Assembly: GCF_005938675.2 (NCBI RefSeq)
Contig: NZ_VCCH02000027.1
Location: 27,047-91,046, forward strand
Reading direction: 5' to 3'
Source: Mycobacterium sp. KBS0706
GTDB lineage: Bacteria > Pseudomonadota > Alphaproteobacteria > DSM-16000 > Inquilinaceae
DNA: 64,000 nt
Shown here: one piece after another, positions 17,180 to 25,137 of the stretch
Layout: each line of letters starts with the position of its first letter
Numbering within the stretch: position 1 is the stretch's first letter
Notes under the pieces: generated by a model
The model's database searches: none
Seen by the model: the letters and a program-made list of their open reading frames with translations, nothing else
Told to the model about the DNA's origin: nothing
Program-made: the position numbers and the translations under genes

Positions 17180-17599
17180 TCAGCGCTCGCGCTTGTACGA
17201 GAAGGCATCGGTCAGCCGCGTCATCCCCGCGCGCTCGTAAAAGCCGACCGCATCCGGCACCGAGGCAAGGTACAGGCTCACCTGCGGCCCGAGCTGCCGG
17301 CGCGCCTCGTCCAGCAGTCCCTTGCCGACGCCGAGCCCCTGGGCCGAGGGCGAGACGGCAAGGTCGGACAGGTAGCAGCACCAGACGGAGTCGGTGACGC
17401 CGCGCCCGACCCCGACCAGCGGCCGTCCGGGCCGGTCCAGCCGGGCGGTCACGATCAGGGTGGCGCCGTCGATCATCGCCTGCAGCCGCGGTTCGTCGTC
17501 GACCGGGCGGATGCGGCCGAGACCGGACTCGACCAGCACGCGCCGGAACTCGGCGACGTCGAGGTCCTGCTCGCGACCGTAGAGGATGCGTTCGCTCAT
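17180..17599 (-). CDS. GNAT-family N-acetyltransferase
   Basis: 139 residues from the ATG at 17599; the longer frame to 17746 overlaps the end of the upstream gene and reads as low-complexity. The acetyl-CoA-binding motif A is LSDLAVSPSAQGLGVGKGLLDEAR (Q/R-x-x-G-x-G/A present as QGLGVG), and the C-terminal YERAGM strand-helix is typical of GNAT folds. The acceptor is unknown. It sits 67 bases after the membrane-protein gene and directly ahead of the hydrolase. Confidence 0.88.
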   Translation of the reverse strand: MSERILYGREQDLDVAEFRRVLVESGLGRIRPVDDEPRLQAMIDGATLIVTARLDRPGRPLVGVGRGVTDSVWCCYLSDLAVSPSAQGLGVGKGLLDEARRQLGPQVSLYLASVPDAVGFYERAGMTRLTDAFSYKRER

Positions 17600-17666
17600 G
17601 GCCGGGAGACTGCACCATCCCGGGCGGATTCGAAACGGATTCCGAGGCTTGCGAAAGCCCGAGCGG

Positions 17667-18242
17667 TCAGGACCGACGGACTGGTCCGATCCCGTGCCCA
17701 AGTCGGCCTGACCAGCGGGCGATGCCGCGCTGCACCCCCGCGGCAACCAGTCCGGTCGCCGCCAGCATCGCCGCGGTGTGCAGGGCGACGGCGGCCAAAG
17801 CGAGGGCGAGCGAACCGGAGGCGGTCAGGGCCGGGCCGCCGGACAGGCAGATCGGCACCAGGGCCGGCACCAGCATCAGCCCGGCGCCATGCGCCGTCGC
17901 CATCAGGAACGACCATAAGGTCAGCCCGGCGAAGCCCATGGCGAGGCCGGGCGGCGGCCGGTGCCGGCGCACGGCATGGGCCGCGCTGCAGAGAAGCAGG
18001 ACCACACCGGCACCGGCGAGCGGCCAGGCGGGGTCGATCACCAGCCCGGCGGTCGCTGCCGCGGCCACCAGCGCGACCGACAGCAGATGGCCGGCCGCGA
18101 TCGGGGCCAGCGAGCGCAGCGCCACCCGCCGGCTGCGGTGGCGCAGGCCGAGGGCTGTGGCGAAGGCCCAGCCGGTCGCCGGGTTCAGCCCGTGCCAGGC
18201 TCCCAGCCCGGCGACCGCCAGCCAGGGCCACAGCGCCTCCAC
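17667..18242 (-). CDS. Small integral membrane protein, function unknown
   Basis: 191 residues from a GTG at 18242 with GAGG 6 bases upstream; it begins 8 bases after the DUF899 stop codon. Five or six hydrophobic helices are evident. His/Gly-containing motifs recur near helix starts (GAWHGLNPATGWAFA, AAGHLLSV, ATAHGAGLML), which recall NiCoT/HupE/RcnA-type metal transporters and sulfite-exporter-like proteins, but I cannot place it in a family. Its tight coupling to DUF899 suggests a shared function. Codon pattern matches its neighbours. Confidence 0.65.
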   Translation of the reverse strand: MEALWPWLAVAGLGAWHGLNPATGWAFATALGLRHRSRRVALRSLAPIAAGHLLSVALVAAAATAGLVIDPAWPLAGAGVVLLLCSAAHAVRRHRPPPGLAMGFAGLTLWSFLMATAHGAGLMLVPALVPICLSGGPALTASGSLALALAAVALHTAAMLAATGLVAAGVQRGIARWSGRLGHGIGPVRRS

Positions 18243-18250
18243 GGCCCGCC

Positions 18251-19057
18251 TCAGGCGAAGGTCTGGGCGTCGACCTTGGCCTCGGCCGGGCCGCAGCATG
18301 ACTCGACCTGCTTCGGCGGCTGGTAGGTCGCGGCCGGGTCCAGCGCCGGGCCGGTCTCGTAGCGGTCGTGATGGCGCACCCATGACATGGTGAAGGCCAG
18401 CCCGTCCTCGTCGCGGCCCTTCGGCACCAGGTCGAGATAATTGTAGGTGGTCAGCTGCAGGTCGCCGCCGCGGCCGTAGGAGGAATAGGTGTGATACACG
18501 GCGCCGGCATCGTCCTTGGCGAAGACGCTGGTTCCGGGCAGCTCCTCGGCCGGGAAGGGGAATTCGCCGTAATTGTACGGCGTGGTGCCACCGGCGATCT
18601 GCTCCGGCGTGAAGGAGACGCCGAAATCGTGGTTGAAGTCGCTGCCATGCGACGACACCCATTTGAAGCGCCAGCCCATGCGCTGCTGGAACCGCCGGAT
18701 CTCGGCCAAGGGTGCGCGCGACACCGCCGTGAAGGTGACGTCACGGGCGGCCAGATGCACCAGCGTGCCGTCGACGGTGTCTGCCAGGAACGAGCAGCTC
18801 GGGCAGCCATGCTCCCAGCCCGGCGCCAGCATGAAATGGTAGATGATCAGCTGGCTGCGCCCGGCGAACAGATCGGCCAGAGTCTCCCGGCCCTGCGGCC
18901 CGTCGAAGACATAGGGCGTGTCGATCCGGACCCAGGGCAGGGCGCGGCGCTTGCTGCTGATCTCGTCGCGGGCGCGGGTCAGGGCCTTCTCCTCGGCCAG
19001 CAGCGCCTTGCGCTCGGACAGCCAGTCCTCGCGGGATGCGATCCGGGTGGGTTGCAT
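18251..19057 (-). CDS. DUF899 thioredoxin-like family protein
   Basis: 268 residues. It starts with a charged helix (WLSERKALLAEEKALTRARDEIS), then the highly conserved LPWVRIDTPYVFDGPQGRETLADLF, the GWEHGCPSCSFLAD segment with a CxxC-like Cys pair (CPSC) in a thioredoxin fold, and a DFNHDFGVSFTP block. All are hallmarks of DUF899 (AhpC/TSA-like) proteins. They are presumed redox enzymes, with no established substrate. The C-terminus holds an extra CC pair. Strong ribosome-binding site (CTGGAGGACTCC). First gene of a four-gene minus-strand unit, downstream of a palindrome that may bind a repressor. Confidence 0.9.
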   Translation of the reverse strand: MQPTRIASREDWLSERKALLAEEKALTRARDEISSKRRALPWVRIDTPYVFDGPQGRETLADLFAGRSQLIIYHFMLAPGWEHGCPSCSFLADTVDGTLVHLAARDVTFTAVSRAPLAEIRRFQQRMGWRFKWVSSHGSDFNHDFGVSFTPEQIAGGTTPYNYGEFPFPAEELPGTSVFAKDDAGAVYHTYSSYGRGGDLQLTTYNYLDLVPKGRDEDGLAFTMSWVRHHDRYETGPALDPAATYQPPKQVESCCGPAEAKVDAQTFA

Positions 19058-19184
19058 GGAGTCCTCCAGGGTTCGGGTGGTCGGGCGAATTGCCTCTCGA
19101 TATGGTCGAGCGGGCCGGTTCGATCTCGACGGCGGCCGTCACGAATTTTTCGGCAGCCCTGCCCGTCGGCAGTGGTGAGGTATA

Positions 19185-19201
19185 AACTTAACCTGTAAGT
19201 T
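19185..19201. promoter_or_regulatory. Palindromic operator candidate upstream of DUF899
   Basis: AACTTA (19185-19190) and TAAGTT (19196-19201) form a perfect inverted repeat with a 5-base spacer in a short AT-rich island (TATAAACTTAACC...) 128 bases from the DUF899 start. The symmetry fits a dimeric ArsR/HxlR/MarR-type repressor; no such regulator gene is adjacent. Confidence 0.45.
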
Positions 19202-19319
19202 AACTTTAGGGGCGGCAGGCTTCTGCGTCAAGCCTGGTTGGCGGCCGGCCCGCAATTCCCCTTGTCCGGCGAAGGGCCGCACGGCAGCATGCCGGCCTGA
19301 TCAGAATGGGGGCAGTCGG

Positions 19320-20048
19320 GTGAGCAACTCAGTCATAGGCCGCGTGGTCCGGCGCGCCGAAAGCATGATGGCATCGGCGCGGCTGTCGTCGCTGACCCGG
19401 GAGGTGGTGAAGGAGAAGCTGACCTATCTCACGCCGCAGAAGCTGGCGCGGCTGGAGGCGTCCGGTGCCGCCGTGGTCGACAAGCGGATCCCCGGCGACA
19501 TCCTCGAATTCGGCGTCGCCCTCGGCGGCAGCGCGATCCTCCTCGCCGATTTCGCGAAGAGGGGCGGCCGGCACTTTCATGGCTTCGACGTGTTCGGCAT
19601 GATCCCGCCGCCGACCTCCGACAAGGACGAGACCGACGCCAAGTCCCGCTACGAGACGATCGTCAGCGGCAAGTCGGTCGGCATCGAAGGGGATGACTAT
19701 TACGGCTACCGGAAGGATCTCTTCGGCGATGTCTGCAAGGCCATGGCGGGCCACGGCGTTCCCGTCGACGGGAAGACCGTGACCCTGCACAAGGGGCTGT
19801 TCGAGGACACGCTGCCCCATGTGCAGGTGCAGCAGGTCGCGCTGGCCCATGTCGATTGCGACTGGTACGACCCGGTCAAGCTCTGCCTCGACTTCCTCGG
19901 GGCACGGCTGTCGCCGGGCGGCATGGTCATCATCGACGACTATCACGACTATGCCGGCTGCCGCACGGCCACGGACGAGTTCCTGCGCAGCCGCCCCGAC
20001 TTCGCGCTCGAGGACGGTCCGAACGCGATCCTGCGCCGGCGCGCCTGA
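19320..20048 (+). CDS. TylF/MycF-like class I methyltransferase
   Basis: 242 residues from a GTG at 19320. It shows ILEFGVALGGSAILLAD (SAM-binding motif I), then HFHGFDVFGMIPPP, and later VALAHVDCDWYDPVKLCLDFL and GGMVIIDDYHDYAGCRTATDEF. The last pattern (D-D-Y with nearby Asp residues) matches the Mg2+-dependent O-methyltransferases of the TylF/MycF family (PF05711), which methylate sugars or small molecules in antibiotic and surface-glycan pathways. It stands alone between a minus-strand cluster and the convergent SDR gene. The acceptor is unknown. Confidence 0.8.
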   Translation: MSNSVIGRVVRRAESMMASARLSSLTREVVKEKLTYLTPQKLARLEASGAAVVDKRIPGDILEFGVALGGSAILLADFAKRGGRHFHGFDVFGMIPPPTSDKDETDAKSRYETIVSGKSVGIEGDDYYGYRKDLFGDVCKAMAGHGVPVDGKTVTLHKGLFEDTLPHVQVQQVALAHVDCDWYDPVKLCLDFLGARLSPGGMVIIDDYHDYAGCRTATDEFLRSRPDFALEDGPNAILRRRA

Positions 20049-20054
20049 TCCAGG

Positions 20055-20834
20055 TCAGAGCGTGCCGGGGAAGGCGCCGCCGTCGATCAGGATGTTCTGG
20101 CCGGTGATGTAGCCGGCATGGACGCTGCACAGGAAGGCGCAGGCCGCGCCGAACTCGTCCGGCTGGCCGAAGCGGCCGGCCGGGATCGCGGCGCGGCGCC
20201 GGTCGGCGATGGCCTCGGCATCCTGGCCCGAGCGCTGGGCCGCCGCATTGATGCCGCCGCGCAGCCGGTCGGTGTCGAAGGCGCCGGGCAGCAGTCCGTT
20301 GATGGTGACGCCCTTGCCGGCCATCTGCCGGGCGACCCCGGCGATGAAGCCGGTCAGGCCGGACCGGGCGCCGTTCGACAGGCCCAGCTCCGGGATCGGC
20401 GCCTTCACCGCGCTCGAGGTGATGTTGACGATGCGGCCGAAGCCGCGCGCCGCCATGCCGTCGACCACCGCCTTGGTCAGGAAGATCGGGGTCAGCATAT
20501 TGGCGTCGACCGCCTTGATCCAGGCGTCGCGGTCCCAGTCGCGGAAATCGCCGGGCGGCGGGCCGCCGGCGTTGTTGACCAGGATGTCCGGCTCGGGGCA
20601 GGCGGCCAGGGCGGCCTCGCGGCCCGCCTCCGTGGTGATGTCGCCGGCGACGGTCGTGACCTTGGCGCCGGTGGCGCGGCGGATCGCCTCGGCCGTCGCC
20701 TCCAGCGCCTCGGCACCGCGGGCGGTGATGGTCAGCTCGACGCCTTCGCGCGCCAGCGCCAGGGCGCAGCCCTTGCCGAGGCCCTTGCTCGCGGCGCACA
20801 CCAGGGCCTTGCGGCCCGCCAGTCCCAGATCCAT
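20055..20834 (-). CDS. Atypical short-chain dehydrogenase/reductase lacking catalytic Tyr and Lys
   Basis: 259 residues with a clear GGAGGAG ribosome-binding site. The Rossmann NAD(P)-binding motif is CAASKGLGKG (residues ~13-22), NNAG is at 87-90, and NITSSAV supplies the catalytic Ser around residue 140. The expected YxxxK about a dozen residues later is replaced by LGLSNGARSG, so both Tyr and Lys are missing. The C-terminal ITGQNILIDGGAFP is normal. Similar 'LSNxxR' SDRs exist and are often annotated as 3-oxoacyl-ACP reductases without evidence. It may be a non-catalytic or altered-mechanism member. Convergent with the methyltransferase, downstream of a LuxR regulator. Confidence 0.85.
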   Translation of the reverse strand: MDLGLAGRKALVCAASKGLGKGCALALAREGVELTITARGAEALEATAEAIRRATGAKVTTVAGDITTEAGREAALAACPEPDILVNNAGGPPPGDFRDWDRDAWIKAVDANMLTPIFLTKAVVDGMAARGFGRIVNITSSAVKAPIPELGLSNGARSGLTGFIAGVARQMAGKGVTINGLLPGAFDTDRLRGGINAAAQRSGQDAEAIADRRRAAIPAGRFGQPDEFGAACAFLCSVHAGYITGQNILIDGGAFPGTL

Positions 20835-20928
20835 CGTCCGTCTCCTCCCGCCCCGGCGGGTGCTTCGTGCGGAGCGGGCAGGGTGCGACGTCCGGCGGCG
20901 GATGTCACCCCATGGATGCGGGCGTCGC

Positions 20929-21678
20929 TCAGGGACCCAGCAGGCCGAGGGCGATGGCGGTGGCCACGGCCTCGGAGCGGCTGGACGCCTGCAGCTTGCG
21001 CATCGCCGAGGCGATGTATTCGTTGACGGTGTGGACCGACAGCGTCAGCTGGCGGGCGATGCCCTTGCTCGACGCGCCCTGGGCGATCCGCGCCAGGCAG
21101 TCGCGCTCACGCCCCGTCAGCTCGGGCCCGGCCTGCACCAGCTGGGCGGCCCTGCGCCGGTCCGCGGCGGCGGCGATGCGCCCCTCGATCTGCACCGCCC
21201 GGTCGAGATGCGGCGTCACGGCCTGCAGCAGCCGCAGCTCCTCGGCCGTGTAGGTCGGCCGCTGGCGGGGCCGGTAGATCGCCAGGCAGACCGGCTGTGC
21301 CGCGATGTCCACCGTGTACCAGGACAGGCAGAACCAGAGATGGTTCTGGCGGTAGAGGTCGTTGTAGATCTCCGTCCGCTCCAGCGCCGGCTCCGGCACC
21401 AGGGCGCAATCGTCGACGGCCGTGCCCGGCGGCAGCTCGAACAGCTTCGGCCAGACCGGATCGATGGTGTGGTAATAGGCGTCGTAGGCCTGATGGGCGG
21501 CGAGGTCGAGATTGACCGTGACCGCCGTCTCCGCCGGCCGCGCCAACCAGCGCAGCACGGCGGAGGTGCCGCCGACGGCCTGCGCCATCCCCGCGACCAG
21601 CGTGGTCCAGTCCTCGTCCCCGACGGCGGCGTCATAGGCCCGCCCGATCAGGTCGCTGAGGGTGCGTTCGTCCGGCAT
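20929..21678 (-). CDS. LuxR-type helix-turn-helix regulator
   Basis: 249 residues from the ATG at 21678. The C-terminal ~65 residues are a GerE/LuxR DNA-binding domain (LTGRERDCLARIAQGASSKGIARQLTLSVHTVNEYIASAMRKL). The N-terminal ~170 residues are a compact sensor domain with PAS/GAF-like character (YYHTIDPVWPKLFELPPG ... YRPRQRPTYTAEELRLLQAVTPHLDRAV), a layout found in many stand-alone alphaproteobacterial LuxR regulators not tied to acyl-homoserine lactones. No autoinducer synthase is nearby. It lies 94 bases after the HAD gene and 94 bases before the SDR; targets unknown. Confidence 0.85.
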   Translation of the reverse strand: MPDERTLSDLIGRAYDAAVGDEDWTTLVAGMAQAVGGTSAVLRWLARPAETAVTVNLDLAAHQAYDAYYHTIDPVWPKLFELPPGTAVDDCALVPEPALERTEIYNDLYRQNHLWFCLSWYTVDIAAQPVCLAIYRPRQRPTYTAEELRLLQAVTPHLDRAVQIEGRIAAAADRRRAAQLVQAGPELTGRERDCLARIAQGASSKGIARQLTLSVHTVNEYIASAMRKLQASSRSEAVATAIALGLLGP

Positions 21679-21772
21679 GATGGGTGAGAAAATCGTCCTG
21701 CCCCCGGAAAAGATCGTTCCAGAAACGAAACAAGGCCGGGATTGTTCCGCAGGCCCTGTCGGGGCGGCGAGA

Positions 21773-22621
21773 CTACCAGCGGAACGAGGGCAGCAGGATG
21801 TCCGGGGCGCAGCCGACGATGGCGAATTCCCGCGCCATCTCGTCCTCTGCCATGCCGGCATGGATGCCGGTGCGGACCAGCGCGGCGGCGGCGCCGAAGC
21901 CGCGGGCGCCGGCGACGTCGTGCTCGACGCTGTCGCCGACGCAGACCACGTCGCCGGGCCGCTCCACCCCGGCGGTGGCGGCGGCGTGGCGGTACATCAG
22001 CGGATGCGGCTTGCCGACCCAGGTGACGGTGCCGCCCAGCTGCTCGTACATCTCGGCGATGCGGCCGGCGCCGAAGGCAGGGCCCAGCGGGGTCAGCATG
22101 ATCTTGTCCGGGTTGGTGCACAGCGCCGGCACGCCGCGCGCCGCGGCCGGGGCCAGCAGGTCGCGGTAGCTGTCCAGCGGGATCAGGTGGCCGCGGCTGC
22201 CGGCGATCAGCACCAGGTCGGCGCCGTCGCCGGTCTCGGCCTCGGCGAAGCCCAGTGTCTCGGCGAAGCCGCGGTCCTCGCCGCTGGAGATCACCAGGCA
22301 GCGGGCGCCGCTGCCGGGCGACACCGGCAGCGTGCCGCTCTGCAGCAGCGCCAGGGCGACGTCGCCGGAGGTGACGAAATGGTCGTAGCTGTCGCGGGCG
22401 AAGCCCAGCGTCTCCATCCGCCGCGCATTGTAGGCGGCGGAGCGGCCGGAATTGGACAAGAGCACGATGTGCCGGCCGGCGTCCTTCAGCCGGCGCAGCG
22501 CCTCGATCGCGCCGGGATAGGGGTGGCGCCCGTCGTGCAGCACGCCGTACTGGTCGATGAAGAAGGTGCCGAAGCGGTCGACGAGGCCGCCGATCCCATC
22601 CACCTGTTCGATCATCGGCAT
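21773..22621 (-). CDS. HAD-superfamily class IIA hydrolase
   Basis: 282 residues; the ATG shares one base with the kinase stop (TGATG), indicating translational coupling. HAD motif I is FFIDQYGVLHDG, motif II is VLLSNSGR, and motif IV is DVVCVGDSVEHDVAGARGFG, with the class IIA cap containing GKPHPLMY just before. The layout matches the TIGR01459 group next to sugar-kinase genes. It probably dephosphorylates a sugar or sugar-acid phosphate in the same pathway as the aldolase and kinase before it. Substrate unknown. No signal peptide. Confidence 0.87.
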   Translation of the reverse strand: MPMIEQVDGIGGLVDRFGTFFIDQYGVLHDGRHPYPGAIEALRRLKDAGRHIVLLSNSGRSAAYNARRMETLGFARDSYDHFVTSGDVALALLQSGTLPVSPGSGARCLVISSGEDRGFAETLGFAEAETGDGADLVLIAGSRGHLIPLDSYRDLLAPAAARGVPALCTNPDKIMLTPLGPAFGAGRIAEMYEQLGGTVTWVGKPHPLMYRHAAATAGVERPGDVVCVGDSVEHDVAGARGFGAAAALVRTGIHAGMAEDEMAREFAIVGCAPDILLPSFRW

Positions 22622-23883
22622 CAAGACGCTCCAAGTCCGGCCAGGGCCAGCCGGGCTGTACCCTCTGCCGCGTCCTCCGACAAGGCCGGCAGGAAGGGCA
22701 CGCCGAGCTGCCGGCGGCGGATCTCGGTCCAGCCGGCATTGGCGGCACCGCCGCCGACGCTGCGCAGCGAGGTCACGGCGGGCGCGCCGAGCTTCCCCAG
22801 CAGGCGATAGGCCCGGGCCTCGATCCCGGCGATGCCCTCCAGCACGCCCTGGAAGAACAATGCTTCGTCCTGCGGCCGCGGCTCCAGCACCGGCGCCAGC
22901 GCGGGGTCGGCCACCGGGAAGCGTTCACCCGGGCGGGGCAGGGGATAGTAGGACAGGCCAGTCGGGCGGTCCGGCTGCAGCGCCGCGGTCAGCGCCGGCA
23001 GCCGGTCACGGCCGAACAGCTGGGCGATCACCGCGCCGCCGCTGTTGGACGCGCCGCCGACCAGCCAGCGGTCGCCCATGCGGTGGCTGTAGACGCCGTG
23101 CTGCGGAGAATCGACCGGTCGATCGGACAATAATTTGATGACGAGGGTCGATCCCAGCGCCGTGACCGCATCGCCGACCGCATCCGCCCCGGTGGCGAGG
23201 AAGGAGGCGCAGCCATCGGTGGTGCCGGCGACCACCCGCGCGCCGGCCGGCAGGCCGAGCGCGACGGCCGCCGCATCCACCGGGCCTGTCGGCGTGCCCG
23301 GCGCCACGGCTCGCGGCAGGGCGGCGGGGTCGATGCCGAGCCCGAAGATCCAGTCCGGCCAGCGCCGGGCCACCGGGTCGTAGCCGGTCTTCAGCGCGTT
23401 GTTCTCGTCGGTGACGTCGAAGCGGCCGGACAGGCGGCCGGCGACCCAGTCAGCCTGGTGCAGAACTCTGACCGCCCCGGGCCGGCGCAGCAGCACCGAA
23501 GCGCGGGCGAGGGCGGAGCTGCGGCCGCGGGCGGCGCTGCCGGCCGGGGCCGCGGCGTCGATCCGCGCGACCACCGCATCGTCCGGGCAGGGATCGTTGT
23601 ACATCAGCGCCGGGCCGACCGGCCGTCCCGCCGCATCGGTCACCAGGACGGTGCCGGAGGTGCCGTCGACCGAGACGGCGCCGATCTGGGACAGGTCGGC
23701 CTCCGCCGCCAGCCGGCGCAGCGCCGCCACCGTGGCCAGCCACCACATCTCCGGGTCGCGCGGGTCCAGCCCTGGGCCGTCGGTCGCCATGGCGCCGCGG
23801 CCGACTGGGCGGCCGGCGGAATCCACCGCCACCGCCCGCACGCCGGAGGTGCCGACATCGATGCCGATCGCGCGCGCAGTCAT
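22621..23883 (-). CDS. FGGY-family carbohydrate kinase
   Basis: 420 residues from the ATG at 23883, 2 bases after the aldolase stop. The phosphate-binding start AIGIDVGTSGVRAVAVD, the substrate loop around VDGTSGTVLVTD, VAGTTDGCASFLATGA, and the ATP-binding end SVGGGAANAGWTEIR mark an FGGY kinase. It is ~60-100 residues shorter than xylulokinase or glycerol kinase (~480-510), although both actin-like halves seem complete. By position it phosphorylates the sugar that the adjacent class II aldolase cleaves; which sugar is unknown. Confidence 0.88.
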   Translation of the reverse strand: MTARAIGIDVGTSGVRAVAVDSAGRPVGRGAMATDGPGLDPRDPEMWWLATVAALRRLAAEADLSQIGAVSVDGTSGTVLVTDAAGRPVGPALMYNDPCPDDAVVARIDAAAPAGSAARGRSSALARASVLLRRPGAVRVLHQADWVAGRLSGRFDVTDENNALKTGYDPVARRWPDWIFGLGIDPAALPRAVAPGTPTGPVDAAAVALGLPAGARVVAGTTDGCASFLATGADAVGDAVTALGSTLVIKLLSDRPVDSPQHGVYSHRMGDRWLVGGASNSGGAVIAQLFGRDRLPALTAALQPDRPTGLSYYPLPRPGERFPVADPALAPVLEPRPQDEALFFQGVLEGIAGIEARAYRLLGKLGAPAVTSLRSVGGGAANAGWTEIRRRQLGVPFLPALSEDAAEGTARLALAGLGAS

Positions 23884-23885
23884 GC

Positions 23886-24938
23886 TCACCCCTCCCGCCG
23901 GCTCAGCGACTGCCGGTACTGCTCCGCATCCCACTGGGTCAGCTCGTCGATCTGCGGCTGGGTGAAGGCCTGGACCGGGGTGCCGGCCGGCACCCGCCCG
24001 GCGACATCGGCCAGGCATCGCGCCATCTCGTCCGCGCCGCGCAACACGCCCTGGTGCAGCACCACGCCGTGGCCCGGCACGCCGACGATCGCCGGCGCGC
24101 GCGGCCCTTCGCCCAAAGTCGCCAGCTCGGCCGGAATCCGGGCCATGGCGAGGGCGGCGCCGAGGAAGATCACATGGTCGGGGTAGAAGGCCCCAGCCGT
24201 GGCCAGCGCCAAGCTGTCGGGATCGGTCGCCGCGTCATGCGCCACCGGGTCCTGCGGCAGCCGGTAGGGCGTGCCGCGGATGAGTTCTGCCAGCGCCTCC
24301 GGCTGCGTCGCAGGGGAGGGGCGGCGTGGCATGGCGAGGGCGGCGCAGGCCCGGTCCAGCAATTCGCCCGCCGCGGCAATGCCGTCGGCCGCGACCACCA
24401 GCCCGTGATTGCCCAGCACCACGACATTGGTGGCGGGCTTGAGCCGCGCGGCGATCGCCTGCGACAGGGTCAGGCCCGGCTTGCAATAGGGCACGAAGGC
24501 CCAGTCCACGCCGGGCAGCCCGTCCAGCCGCTCGGCCAACAGCACCTCGGCATCGGCGCGGATGGCCAGGGCGATTGTCGACACGCAATGGACATGCAGC
24601 ACCACGGCGAAGGGGAAGACGGCATGCACCGTGGTCTCGATCGACGGCCGCAGCCCGCGGGGATTGTGCTCCGCCACCACGAAGTCGCGGGCGGTCTCGG
24701 CGGCGGGGTCGCCGTTGCGCATCGCCTGCAGCAGCGGGTCGAGCCGCACCGGCACCAGGATCTCCTCCTCCTCGGCCCGGGCCAGCCAGGTGCCGGAGGC
24801 CTTGATCCACATCGTGCCGCCGCGCTTCAGCGAGGTGTTGCCGCCGGCAGCTTGTACCCGATCGGGATCTCGGCCGAGTTGCGCGGAGAGGGTGCGCAGG
24901 GCGCGGAGATCGGGATCGGTCGCTGGGTCGAGGGTCAT
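23886..24938 (-). CDS. Class II aldolase/adducin-family protein (RhaD-like N-terminal type)
   Basis: 350 residues. AAGGNTSLKRGGTMWIKASGTWLA is the phosphate-binding start shared with the aldolase half of bifunctional rhizobial RhaD proteins. The zinc-binding HVH lies in VVLHVHCVSTIA, and a third His in LGNHGLVV. A C-terminal ~150-residue extension (from about PSPATQPEAL) carries DHVIFLG and GHGVVLHQG. The usual fused dehydrogenase half of RhaD is missing. It likely cleaves a ketose-1-phosphate to DHAP plus an aldehyde. First gene of the aldolase-kinase-HAD unit, with a GGGAG ribosome-binding site. Confidence 0.85.
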   Translation of the reverse strand: MTLDPATDPDLRALRTLSAQLGRDPDRVQAAGGNTSLKRGGTMWIKASGTWLARAEEEEILVPVRLDPLLQAMRNGDPAAETARDFVVAEHNPRGLRPSIETTVHAVFPFAVVLHVHCVSTIALAIRADAEVLLAERLDGLPGVDWAFVPYCKPGLTLSQAIAARLKPATNVVVLGNHGLVVAADGIAAAGELLDRACAALAMPRRPSPATQPEALAELIRGTPYRLPQDPVAHDAATDPDSLALATAGAFYPDHVIFLGAALAMARIPAELATLGEGPRAPAIVGVPGHGVVLHQGVLRGADEMARCLADVAGRVPAGTPVQAFTQPQIDELTQWDAEQYRQSLSRREG

Positions 24939-24974
24939 GGGCAGGGCTCCCGAACCGGCAGATAGAGTTTTGCG

Positions 24975-25110
24975 TTGCCTCTCCCGCTTGCGGGAGAGGT
25001 CGGGCTCGCGGAGCGAGACCGGGTGAGGGGATTTTGTCGAGGCCGGTGCCAGCCCTCACCCGGACGTCCTGGCGGACGTCCGACCTCTCCCGCCAGGCGG
25101 GAGAGGCAAA
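24975..25110. repeat. Palindromic intergenic repeat element (family A, copy 1)
   Basis: A ~136-base element whose outer ends are TTGCCTCTCCCG...CGGGAGAGG and the complementary CCTCTCCCG...CGGGAGAGGCAA. Each end is itself a small hairpin, with inner complementary segments GGTGAGGG/CCCTCACC. The centre is unrelated to copy 2. This is a REP/RIME-like intergenic palindrome, not a coding sequence. Confidence 0.85.
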
Positions 25111-25137
25111 GCGATGGCTCTTGCTTCAACCAGCCCA

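Noticed and set aside
20929..21678. The LuxR regulator as a quorum-sensing receptor.
   Set aside because: No LuxI-type synthase nearby and the N-terminal region does not show the conserved acyl-homoserine-lactone pocket pattern.
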